Shown: in pieces, positions 1-10,114 of the stretch | How the letters are laid out: every line of letters starts with the position of its first letter | Numbering within the stretch: the stretch's first letter is position 1 | Source: Austropuccinia psidii | Taxonomy: Eukaryota; Basidiomycota; Pucciniomycetes; Pucciniales; Sphaerophragmiaceae | DNA length: 64,000 bases | Reading direction: 5' to 3' | NCBI GenBank assembly: GCA_023105745.1 | Contig: JALGQZ010000007.1 | Coordinates: forward strand, 5,129,592-5,193,591 | Program-made: the position numbers and the translations under genes | Notes under the pieces: generated by a model | Told to the model about the DNA's origin: nothing | Seen by the model: the letters and a program-made list of their open reading frames with translations, nothing else | Database searches by the model: none

Positions 1-148
1 TTGCTGCTTTTCTTATATTTATTCTTTTAGTAATTCATTCTTAACACTCTTAAGTGTATCCATTCTTATCATATCCTTGAGCCCTCCATAGGTGAGTCCC
101 AGTTTACTGAGTGCCAGGCCCTCTTCACTTCGAAGAGCCCCTGTGACA
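1..148 (+). repeat. 3' end of an LTR (same family as the 762-bp solo LTR)
   Basis: This stretch is nearly identical to positions 33671-33817, the right end of the solo LTR that splits the family A reverse transcriptase. It ends in TGTGACA at 142-148, the expected CA end of an LTR, and the 165-bp satellite begins directly after it. The rest of this LTR lies left of the window. The orientation is that of the 33056-33817 copy; no coding sequence is seen. Confidence 0.8.
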
Positions 149-151
149 ACT

Positions 152-945
152 GGTCATAATTTGTACCACTTGCAAACCAAATACGGCTGTAATTGGTTTG
201 TCACATTGAAATCCAATCAGATTCACTCAGATACAGAAAAAACTGTATCCAAATGAGGTCCAGGACCAATAAAGCTTTGGCTGTAATCATCCACAGGTGG
301 TCAAATTATCACCGCCGGTCATAATGTGTACCATATGCAAACCAATTACAGCCGTAATTGGTTTGTCTCCTTGAAATCCAATCAGACCCACTCAGATACA
401 GAAAAAACTGTATCTGAATGAGGTCCAGAGACAATACAGCTGTGGCTGTAAGTGTACACAGGTGGTCAAATTATGACCGCCGGTCATAATTTGTACCATA
501 TGCAAACCAATTACGGCTGTAATTGGTTTGTGTCTTGGGAATTTCATCAGACCCACTCAGATACTGAAAACCCTGTATCTGAATGAGGTCCAGAGACAAT
601 ACAGCTTTGGCTGTAATCATACACAGGTGGTCAAATTATGACCTCCAGTCATGATTTGTACCACTTGCAAACCAATTATGGCTGTAATTGGTTTTTTCCT
701 TGAAATCCAATCCGACCCATTCAGATACAGAAAAAACTGTATCTGAATGAGGTCCAGAGACACTACAGCTGTGGCTGTAATTGTACACAGGTGGTCAATT
801 TATGACCGCCGTTCATAATTTGTACCACTTGCAAACCAATTACGGCCGTAAGTGGTTTGTCTCCTCAAAATGCAATCAGCCCCACTCAGATACAGAAAAA
901 CCTGTATCTGAATGAGGCTCAGAAACCATACATCTTGGCTGAAAA
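152..945. repeat. 165-bp tandem satellite, five copies, each with several hairpins
   Basis: Units start at about 152, 317, 482, 647 and 811, giving a period of 165, 165, 165 and 164 bp. Each unit can fold into at least three strong hairpins. CAAACCAATTAC pairs with GTAATTGGTTTG across a 4-base loop. CAGATACAG pairs with CTGTATCTG across AAAAAA (13 bp in copy 4). CAAATTATGACC pairs with GGTCATAATTTG across GCC at the unit boundary. A shorter one is TACAGC/GCTGTA. A diverged part of the same unit continues at 6000-6070, beyond the copia element, so that element inserted into the array. The array may be the subterminal repeat of a DNA transposon; that is inference. Confidence 0.9.
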
Positions 946-1040
946 TGTGAGGATAAGAGTTTTTTTATTTGAGTAAAAGAATAGATCACGACAAGATATA
1001 ATCATACATGAAGAACAGAGAACATAAGAAAAGACTAACC
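946..1040 (-). repeat. Partial extra copy of the copia LTR end
   Basis: About 50 bases from 946 repeat the start of the LTR that begins at 1041 (TGTGAGGATAAGAG and onward). About 45 bases of diverged sequence follow. It may be an internally deleted second LTR or a local duplication. Its outer edge, rather than 1041, gives the better target-site match with the right flank. Confidence 0.6.
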
Positions 1041-1348
1041 TGTGAGGATAAGAGTTTTTGTATTTGTGTAAATGAATAAATCACGACAAGATGAGGAAAC
1101 GAAGTAATACAAGGTTATTCTATTTAAATAGACTGAGTCATCTTGGTTGTGATCGTAAAAACTTGGCTTAATTATCCTCACAGGTGTACATGAAGATAGA
1201 CTTTAGATAACTACAATTGTCATGGTGTTAAAAGTATATGGTGATCTCAATACCATGGTTTTACTATTTTAATTTACAAATTACTATAAACATGCTTTGC
1301 TAAAGATAATCTTAACTTTTGCTAATGATAATCTTGATAATCTTAACA
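1041..1348 (-). repeat. copia 3' LTR
   Basis: This is 308 bp, running from TGTGAGG to TTAACA on the plus strand, so TG and CA ends hold on either strand. It matches 5670-5977 along its full length with scattered differences, which suggests an old insertion. It contains an AT-rich core around an imperfect palindrome joining GTGATCGT and ATCACGAC. Confidence 0.85.
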
Positions 1349-3201
1349 CCCCTCCATGTTCAAGTGTATCATTAAGCTCATAGACTTTTTACACTCCAAA
1401 TTCTTGATTTTTCCCAGACCTTTTGTCAGTATATCTGCCCACATTCCACTTGTTGGAATGTGAGCTAGATCCACCCCTTCATTTTCAATTACATCCCGTA
1501 ACCAGTTACCCTGGATATTTATGTGCGTTGTTCGATGATGATAGAGGGGATTTTGACACAAGGCTATAGATCCTTGATTATCACAACGTACTTTGATGGT
1601 TGGGAAAAGCTTGAAGTCCAATATTAAACCCTCTACCCATATGATATCTTGAAGAAGTTCTGTCTTTTCCTTAACTTCAGCCTCAGTCGCCGACAACGCC
1701 ACTGTTGATTGCTTTTTTGTTTTCCATGTAATTAAGCCCCCATAAATAAGACTGTAACCAGAGAAAGACCTGCCATCGAAGTTGCTTCCCCAATCCGAAT
1801 CACAAAAACCTACAATTGCATCATCCAACTTCTTTCCCCCAAGTATCAAGACTTCTTGCACAGAACCTTGAAAGTATTGTAAAACCCTCTTGAATGCCAA
1901 CACATGCTCCGCTGTTGGTTTCTCCAAAAACTGAGATAAAGCTGCTGTCACAAATAACACATCTGGCCGAGTGCAGGTTGACAAGTAATTAAGCAATCCA
2001 ACTGCCTTTTGATAATCAAACCCGCTGATTTTGTCTTTGGCAGTGGCAGGAGTCAATCGTTCATTTTGTATCATAGGTGTTACCACGGACTTGCAGTCTT
2101 CCATCCCATACTCCTTAAGAATCTTGTTGATGTACAGTTCTTGAGACAAGGCAATAGTTCAAAGAGCCCTATTTCTTGTTATTTTGATACCCAGAGCATA
2201 ACATACTTCCCCTAAGTCGTCCATTTAAAAAAATGTTCTGATGTTAGTCTTGGAGTTTTCCACTTGGGCAGGCTCTCCCCCAATTATCATATCATCCACA
2301 TGAAGAAAAATGTAGCATTTAGGTCCTTTGTTTTTAACAAAAAGACATGCATCAGCTCTACTTGGGCTCAAATCTAATTTTTTAAAAATCTTGGAAAGAT
2401 GCTTGTACCAGCATCGGGCACTTTGCTTTAAATCATAAAGTGATTTCATCAACTGAGAGCATGTTCCCTGCCTCCCAGGATGAGGATATCCATCGGGATA
2501 TCTTATAAAGACTTTCTATTTGGGAGTCCTGTAGAGAAAAGCCGTCTTGACATCCATTTGATGAAATTCAAGATCAGGTGAGGCACAGAACCCCAGGAGA
2601 AAACGGAGAGTCATCATTCTCCCAGTAGGAGAAAAAGTTTGATTAAAATCCAGACCTTCAATCTGAGCAAACCCCTGCACGCATAAGTGTGCTTTATATC
2701 TGGTGACATTTGCATTAGAGTCCTCTTTCTCTCGAAAGACCCAGGTTGTCCCTAGCAGATTTTGATCTTCAGACCTCTCACTACCTTCCATACCCCGTGC
2801 GACTCGATACTATTAATTTCATTTGCTATTGCCTCCCTCCAGGCGCTACTCTTCTCATGATGTATAGCCTGTAGATATGTTCTTGGAACATCTGAGCCAG
2901 CAGTCACCAGGCTGACAACATTTTTAGGTTGTCGCCTCCTGTGACTTATAATATTCGCAGTATCAATGCTGCTTGAGATGTTTTTCAGAGCTATATCTGG
3001 AACCAGCTCCATTGTCCATCCTTTGGGCAAAGCCTTTTCAAAAGAGCATGCCAGCTCTTCCACCTCGTCAACAGGAGGGGCTACATCCGGAGCATCACCT
3101 GCAGAACATGCTGAAACACAGTCAGCGGCAACAGGTTTTTCCACAGTGACTACCTCATCCTGAAAATCATCCACACACTCCTCTGGTTCAGGATCAGCCA
3201 A
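1343..3201 (-). pseudogene. copia reverse transcriptase / RNase H (broken)
   Basis: The region encodes the copia polymerase of the element. Reading leftwards, 3201-2752 holds the acidic linker and the start of the reverse transcriptase (ending near HHEKSSAWREAIANE). Then 2791-2516 has TTWVFREKED and QMDVKTAFLY, 2452-2225 has the catalytic LHVDDMII (a VDD variant of YVDD), and 2149-1343 has RNase H with CDSDWG, SATEAEV and CDNQGSI. The 2791, 2452 and 2149 pieces share one frame; the 3201 piece is in another, so there is a frameshift near 2760-2800. Stops lie at about 2516 and 2225. It ends almost at the LTR, as copia polyproteins do. Confidence 0.85.
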
Positions 3202-3385
3202 GAGAGAAGAGTCATAACAAACACTCCTGTCTCTTTAGTCCCCTTCAGATCCACTGTCACCTACTGGTAAAGGGCCAGTCTGTTCCAAATCACCCCCAAG
3301 TTCATGCATAGTCGAATCAACATGAAGAGGCTCTGACAAAGAAGAATTAAAATCAAGGGAAGATAGCTGAAACTGAGGAAGAGGA

Positions 3386-4333
3386 TTAAGAGAGAGAGCA
3401 GAATGAACCGTTCACGAGATGTCCTAGGGGACCAGCTGGGGTATCCAGAAAAACACAATCATGAGTAATCTGAAACTTACCAGTCTCAAGATTATACACT
3501 TTAAAGTTTTTGTGTCCTTCGGTGTACCCCACAAAGATCCCATTTTCAGCACGCGAACTCAGCTTAGAAGTGAGTTTCTTCTTTTCTTTATTGATAAAGA
3601 TTTTACTTCCAAAAGGATGGATACTTCTGAGTTCTGACTTCTTATTGTAAAATCTTTCATATGGAGTTTTGAAATCTTGCAAAGAAACAGGCGTTTGATT
3701 TAACAAGTATGCTGCAGTTGCTGCTGCCTCCCCCCACCAACTATGGTCTAGCCAAGAGTCGGAGAGAAGACACCTAACTCTTTCAAGCAACGTCCTGTTT
3801 GCCCTTTCAGCAAAAGGATTCTGCTGCGGAGTATACGGAGCAGTCAATAACTGCTGAATGCCGTTGGCTGACAGATACTCTTGAAAGGCCTTGCTTATAA
3901 ACTCCCCTCCATTATCTGAAACCACGCTCTTGATCTGAAAACCACTTTGTTTTTCGGCAAAGCTTTGAAACCTCTGAAAAACTTCAAAGTATTGAGCTTT
4001 GTTTGCTAAACAGTAGACGAAGCGAAAACGACTATGCCCATCTATGATTTGAAAGACATATGTGGTTCATCCTATAGATCTTGGTGAAATTGGCCCACAA
4101 AAGTCCATGTGGACCATTTCCAACACCAAGGCGGGTTGAGGAAACTCTCCTTTGAATGGGAGTGGATGAATCTTTGATTTCACACATACCTCACACCAGA
4201 GTTGGCCGAAGTCAATGGATGGAAACATTCTTGAGGCATACTTATTACTCGGATGTCCTAATGATCTGTGAATTGTGAGAAGATCCTGTAACACAACCTT
4301 GTTGACTTCCGGTTTTGATAGAGTTACAGCCAT
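3386..4333 (-). pseudogene. copia integrase (broken)
   Basis: This part would join element cDNA to the host genome. The GAG-pre-integrase/zinc-binding segment is at about 4333-4150, with HRSLGH followed by CEVCVKSK, an HHCC-type pattern. The catalytic core follows: first Asp in VHMDFCGP near 4105, second Asp in VSDNGGEF near 3920, and the Glu in FAERANRTLLE near 3810. The C-terminal half contains GYTEGHKNFKVYN, typical of copia. Two pieces (4333-4067 and 3925-3386) share a frame but are separated by a damaged stretch at 4066-3926. Confidence 0.85.
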
Positions 4334-4488
4334 GGTATTGTTAACAACTGCTCCTTTAAAAATGAGTTCCCCAGCCGAGTCTACCAGATCAGCACCAGAT
4401 TCTCTGCCGACGAGTGTACATTGCTTTTTTAGAAACGGTGAAAGAGCAATGAGCGAGGAAGAGATAGAGGGAATAACTAAAGAGTTTT

Positions 4489-5557
4489 TTAAGTGAATAA
4501 TTCATCCTGTTTATGATGTAATAACCACTGTACCCATTCCAACAGCATGGACACAAGACCCGTCTGCCAAAAAGAGAGGAAGATTTGTAGGATGATACGT
4601 GATGAATCTTTTTGCTGTTTTGAACAAAGAAAAAGACGCCCCACTGTCCAAAACAGCATGGTCTTCCTCCATTCCTTTTGAAAAGGCTGCAAATATCTGC
4701 GGCAAGTCATTTTTTGAATCCTTCTTATCATCTCTTCCCTTCATTCTATTGTGATAAGATTGCCTTTTTTCCGGATGTAGTTGAAAACATTCCGATTCAA
4801 GATGAGGAGCCAACAGATTGTGTTTTCCACCCAAAGCACCTTGTACTTTTAATGCTTGAGCATTATCCAAAACCTCAACCCTCCTCGAAAGATTCAACTC
4901 AACCTCTGAGAATACTTCTTCAAGGGTAGGCATCTTTCCAGATAGCTTTGTGGCCTGATACACATTATTCACCACCGGTTGCAATGACGATGGAAGTAAT
5001 TTAAGTGAGTAGAAAGCCATGACATTTAGAAGCATATCTTCTTTAAACAGTTCAGGTCCTATCATGCAAAGCAGATTGAGCAAATGTTGAAATTCAATAA
5101 TGATTTCTAAGACATTCCCTTCGTTCATTTGTAGGTTGAAGATTTTCACTATAACATTGGCGCAGTTTTCCGCAGAAGAAGAGGCATAGTGTTCACGTAC
5201 TTTCCTCCACATTTCAGCTGGATCACATCTCTCCAGCTCTTGATTATAGAATTTCTCTTGATTTTCTTGGTTCATTTGCGAGATAATCCAATAATAAACC
5301 TCATTACATCCCTCCCTGAAGATGTTGGCTTCCTCTTTTCAGGCCTCCATTCAAAAAGAGTTTACCCACTTTGGATCTAGAAAGCAATCCAGACTCCTAA
5401 TCCGAAAAGCCAAAATTATCCCATTTTGCCATTTAGAAAAGTTCAGCGTAGTTAGTTTCTCAATGTTAGAGATCTTTTCTAGATTTTGAGATAGACTTTG
5501 ATGATTTAAGTTTTGAACCAAACTTGGTTTTAGATTAACAAACCGTTTATTTTCCAT
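4489..5557 (-). pseudogene. copia gag and protease (broken)
   Basis: The gag start (ATG at 5557) reads MENKRFVNLKPSL and belongs to a copia gag family I recognise from rust genomes. The frame stops at 5351, then resumes in the same frame at 5275 and runs to 4511. The aspartic protease motif is AVLDSGASFSLF near 4651. The retained segment includes the capsid-like helical region (WRKVREHYASSSAENC and onward). The pieces share one frame with internal stops, so the copy decayed mainly by nonsense mutation. A purine-rich leader separates the start from the LTR at 5670. Confidence 0.8.
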
Positions 5558-5669
5558 TTTTATTTTATGATGAGAACAGATTTAAAATATTCCGTTTTTA
5601 GCTTTTGAAAGTGATCTTTTCGCGTCTTTTATTCTTTTTGTTCCTCAGGCGTCAACTGGGCCCATAACC

Positions 5670-5977
5670 TGTGAGGATAAGAGTTTTTGTATTTGACTAA
5701 AAGAATAGATCACGACAAGATGAGGAAACAAAGTAATACAAGGTTATGCTATTTAAATAGACTGAGTCATCTTGGTCGTGATCGTAAAAACTCAGCTTAA
5801 TTATCCTCACAGGTGTACATGAAGATAGACTTTAGATAACTACAATCGTCATGGTGTTAAAAGTATATGGTGATCTCAATACCCTAGTTTTACTATTTTA
5901 ATTCACAAATTACTATAAACATGCTTTGCTAAAGATAATCTTAACTGTTTCTAATGATAATCTTGATAATCTTAACA
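5670..5977 (-). repeat. copia 5' LTR
   Basis: This 308-bp copy matches 1041-1348. On the minus strand it starts TGTTAAG and ends CTCACA. The sequence just inside it on the minus strand, GGTTATGGGCCCAGTTGACG, sits where the primer-binding site belongs; I do not name the tRNA. Confidence 0.85.
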
Positions 5978-6218
5978 GCAAACGTGTTTTTCAGGTGATG
6001 TAATGTTAAAAGTGGTCAAACTATGACTGCTGTATAAAATTTGTCCCCCATGCAAACCATATAGGGGCATAATTGCCTTCTTTCTTTGCAAAATCAAAGA
6101 TTCTCAAATATAAATAAAGATATGTTTGTGTCCACTTTGCCCCCCAAAACTTTCCTCATAGCTACACTACTCCATTTCACTTTCTTAGGCCCATTTTGCT
6201 CATTCCCCACAAAATTTC
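5978..6218. repeat. Diverged satellite unit upstream of the first transposase
   Basis: About 6012-6080 resembles the boundary hairpin and following part of the 165-bp satellite (AGTGGTCAAACTATGAC, then ATGCAAACC). The array therefore continued to within about 150 bp of the transposase start before the copia insertion. The remaining bases up to 6218 should hold the transposase promoter; I see no clear TATA box. Confidence 0.65.
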
Positions 6219-7368
6219 ATGTTGCAAAAAATGGGTCTCCCTAAAAGAATTTGCACTTGTCACGAGCTTGGCTGTTACAGCCAATATTATGAAGATTTGA
6301 ACAATATTGTTCAGCATGGAAGACGTATGTCTGACCCACGTTGGAAGACACATCAATTGGAACTACTAAAACTCAGGAGACCCCAGCCTTTGGTTGATCA
6401 GATTTTTTTAGCCCAAAAAACTGAAAATGTAAGTACTCTTTCCCTCATTCATTTCAATTATTTATCAGTACTCAAATCTAATTTTCCACAATGTATTGGC
6501 GCCTCCAACACAGAAAACCCCTGGAGGCTCTCACATTGAACAGATACGTCATCAGAATAATGAAAGAAATTTACTTTTTGATACCCATAAATATCAAAAC
6601 AAGACCTTTAAATTCATTGACTCTCATGCTCTTAAAGTTTTGGTTCAAGCTTCCAGCCTATACCTCAAAAATGGAATGTCCATAGATAGTATCAAAGAAT
6701 TTCTTCTATCAGAAAGGGAAAAGAGAACTAGCCTTGGAGACAAATTCACTTTTGGTGGATTATCCATTGCTAAAGAAATTCGACTTTCAATTGAAACTAT
6801 TTTGGTTCAGCTAGGCATATCCATGGACTTTGAAAAAAAGCTTTTCTGTCCAGAATGCTTCAGCTTGTATGATCTGACTGCAATGGGGCACATCAACAAA
6901 CAGTGTACATCCAAATTTATTCAACCTTTTCCTTCCTCCATTGTCAAATTAGGATCTCTTGCAAGAAAAGAATGTGGTTCTCTTTTATTTAAAACTGATG
7001 AAAAGAATGATAATCCACTTCAAAAACCAATCTGTATGTTAACACACCAATCCTTGCAAAAATGGTTGGCCTCCCATATGTGGATTCCTGGATTTGAAAA
7101 GCTATTAAATGCTCACAATATCCATAACTCTCAAACAGACCCTAAAGTTATTTCTGATATTTGGCATAGCATAATTTGGAACACATTCAAATCTTCCCCA
7201 TGTAGTAAACAAGCGTTTAAAAATAGACCAGGTAATTTGATATTTAGCTTATATGTAGATCGGTTCGATCCATCAAGTAACAAAGGAGCTGCAAAATCCA
7301 TTTCAATTGGGTCAATTCTCGTCCTTGCTTATTTTTCACGTCAAAATAGAAAATTAAGCTTAAAGTGA
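6219..7368 (+). pseudogene. Plavaka/CACTA-like transposase, 5' half, one intron
   Basis: This is the N-terminal half of a DNA-transposon transposase homologous to the one at 59095-61758. Exon 1 (6219-6428) begins MLQKMGLPKRICTC and carries the cysteine signature RICTCHELGC. A GT-AG intron at 6429-6513 (85 bp, GTAAGT...CAACACAG) restores the frame into exon 2 (6514-7368). Exon 2 has a second metal-site motif CPECFSLYDLT and the family block FSLYVDRFDPSSNKGAAKS.SIGSI. The homolog continues for several hundred residues, but here the gene stops just before the LTR fragment at 7372, so it is truncated. An alternative start is the ATG at 6231. No catalytic region remains. Confidence 0.75.
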
Positions 7369-7371
7369 GAT

Positions 7372-7823
7372 ATTCACTATGGGTGTATCAAAAGTCCATG
7401 TAAGAATACCATGATATTAAGTGCTCCAAACATGCATAACACTACTCTTAGTGTATATGTAACATGGGATTTCTCACTTTCCCATTATTTTGGCCTAAAA
7501 TCAAGAAAAACAAAAATTTTCACAGATCTTTTATGTGGTATTAATGATGTGGTATTGAAGTAATTTTCATACTACCACCTCAAAGAGTTAATTTGTGCTT
7601 ATTCACTCTATGGAGCTACCCTAGGTGCATATTTGTGTAGAATCCAAATCTGGCCTTAAATCCATGGATTTACTTACTCAATAAAAAGTTATTCATCTTT
7701 TCTGAAATCAAAAATGATGAATTTTGGATATATGCATGACTTATGAGTTATGCATAATTCAAAATTTATTTTTAAGATAATTGTGGCCTATTTGGGTATG
7801 TAAAATATACCTCAAGGCTCACA
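7372..7823 (-). repeat. LTR fragment, minus strand, related to the 19269-21477 LTR
   Basis: Read on the minus strand it starts TGTGAGCCTTGAGGTAT and carries the hairpin-like GGTAT...ATACCC found at the left end of the other Ty3 LTRs here. It also shares a later block around CACCTAGGGTA. Only about 450 bp of an LTR that is about 2 kb in relatives remains. It sits exactly between the cut transposase and Ty3 pol sequence that starts at 7824. Confidence 0.65.
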
Positions 7824-10091
7824 GCAGCAGTATTTCTAAAACCCATGCCTCAGAACAAAAAGGAAATTCAGTCATTTTTGGGTTTTGAACAATATTACAG
7901 GCAACACATTAAAGACTTTGCATCCATAGCAAGGCCACTTTATAAATTGGGTGACAAATACACAGTATTTGAAATGACAGTTGACAGAGTCAAAGCTTTT
8001 GAGTCTCTAAGAGAAGGCTTGACCACTGCTCCAGTCTTACTGATTCCAGACTTTAAATTGCCTTTTAAATTGTATATTGATGAATCAGGGGATGGGCTGG
8101 GTGCTGCACCTCACCAAGTTCAGATCATAAATGATAAACCTGTAGAAGGACCCAAATGTTTCATATCCAGGCAAATCAAACCAAATGAAGCCAGATATGG
8201 AGCAAGTCAAGTGGAATGTCTATGCCTTGTCTGGGCCTTGGAAAAATTGAACTACTTCTCAGAGGAATGTTTTTTTGAAGTGATAACAGATTGTACAGCT
8301 GTCAAATCACTTTTAAACATGAAAACCCCCAACAGACATATGCTCAGATGGCAAATAGCCATACAAGAATACAGAGGCAATGGGACTATTGTTCATAAGG
8401 ATGGGAATATTCATAAGAATGCAGATGGACTAAGCAGATGGCCATTACCAAATAATATTCATAATCCTGCTTATGTGCCAGAAGAAGCTTCACCACAGAT
8501 CCTAATAGAAGGAACAAGTGTTACAGACTTGAACACCACCTTCTTTGAAGAAGTAAGACATAGTTACACTCAAGATAAGAATTGTAGCATCTTATGCCAA
8601 TTGCTTAAAAAAGACTGTAAAGACAGCTCTCTCATACATTCCTTGGATGAAGCATGGAAGAAATCTTATGATGAAGGAAGATTTAACCTACTGGATTGTA
8701 TAATTTACCACAGAACCAAGCACACATGTGTCATGACAGTTGTGGACAGGTCATTAATCAATCTTGTACTGAAAAAATGCCATGACAGCCCCTTCTCAGG
8801 ACCTCTGTCTGAAGACAGAACAAGAGAAAAAGTGAAGACCTGTATCTGGTGTCCAATGTGGCAGAACGATGTTGCAGAGTATTTCAAAACCTGTGACAGT
8901 TGTCAAAAAGCAAATAAATCCACTGGCAAAAGACTTGGAAATATGATCAGAATCCAAGAACCCAGCAGACCTTGGGAAATTGTGCAGATCGATTGGGTAA
9001 CTGGCCTACCACCAGGAGGTAACAGAAGTTACAATGCTTGCCTACTAATTGTAGACAGATTTAGTAAAACTCCAATCTTTTTGCCATGTCACAAAGATGA
9101 TACAGCCATGGAAACAGCTCTTCTGATATGGAATAGAGTAGTATCATGGACTGGAATATTTACAAATATCATTAGTGACAGAGATCCTAACTTTACCTCA
9201 GCACTGTGGACAAATCTTCATCAACTATTTGGGACAAAATTATCCTTCTCCACAGCCTACCACACACAAACTGATGGTCTAGCTGAAAGGATGATCTAAA
9301 CTTTAAAGGACATGGTAAGAAGAATTTGTGCATATGGCCTTGAATTGAAAGATTGTGATGGATTTACCCATGATTGTTGTACTCTGTTTCCAGCACTAGA
9401 ATTAGCATACAAAAAATAAATCCATTCCAGTACCAATCAAACTCCTGCCATCCTAGAAAAAGGATGGAACCCCAAATTACCCCAATATTCCTTGAGGAAA
9501 GATTTGATTGAAATACATCCCACAGCTGCAAGCTTCAAAGGAATGCTAGACAAAGTGAGATAGCATGCAGTAAGGTGCATAGAGGACTCTTTTGCATATG
9601 CTACGGACAAATGGGATAAATCAAATGCAACTCCAGCTTTCAAAGTGGGGGACTTAGTTCTTGTATCCACCACTAACTTCAACAACATCAAAGGATGTAA
9701 AAAGTTGAAAGACTCCTTTGCAGGACTTTTTGTTATCAATGCCCTCCATGGAGAAAATGCTGTTGAAGTAGATTTATCTGAAGAACTTAACAATAAGCAT
9801 CCTACATTTCCAGTGAGCTTGATAAAGCCATACAAATCTAGTGATGCTTAAAAACTCCCCTTGAGGAATGAAGTTCCCCAGGTTATACCTCCTATTGAGT
9901 CATCTGGTTGTAAGAAAATTACCAAAGTCCTCAAAGAAAGAAAGTTGAGAACAAACAAAGTAAGGGAATACCTTGTTAGGTACAGTGACCCAACTTGTGA
10001 AGATGAATGGTTTCCAGAAAAGGAGATACCTGAAGCTACTAAAAATCTCAGAAGGTTCAGGCACAATAGAAATAACAATATTACAAATTAA
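7824..10091 (+). pseudogene. Ty3 pol fragment: RT end, RNase H, integrase, chromodomain
   Basis: The fragment starts in the reverse transcriptase thumb ([15 protein letters not shown]). RNase H shows [13 protein letters not shown] and TDCTAV. The integrase zinc site is degenerate ([11 protein letters not shown], then CDSCQKANK; one His is Pro). The core has [19 protein letters not shown] and TDGLAERM. The tail ends with a chromodomain-like block (REYLVRYSDPTCEDEW...LRRFRHNR), marking a chromovirus. The frame is continuous but has stops at 9297 (CAA-like codon to TAA), about 9416, about 9561 and 9849, so it is dead. Confidence 0.9.
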
Positions 10092-10114
10092 TATTCTTTT
10101 TTAGGGGGACGGAA

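Larger units (their letters stand above)
946..5977 (-). mobile_element. Degenerate Ty1/copia retrotransposon
   Basis: The element reads right to left: 5' LTR 5670-5977, gag, protease, integrase, reverse transcriptase, RNase H, 3' LTR. The order integrase before reverse transcriptase defines Ty1/copia. The 3' polypurine tract (GGAGGGG on the minus strand) abuts the LTR at 1348. If the left edge is the partial LTR at 946, the flanks GAAAA (941-945) and GCAAA (5978-5982) look like a 5-bp target duplication with one change. Most coding pieces share one minus frame but are broken by stops and local frameshifts, so the copy is not autonomous. Confidence 0.85.

Noticed and set aside
152..945. CRISPR-like array
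   Set aside because: Units are contiguous 165-bp tandem copies without unique spacers, and the window is clearly fungal.
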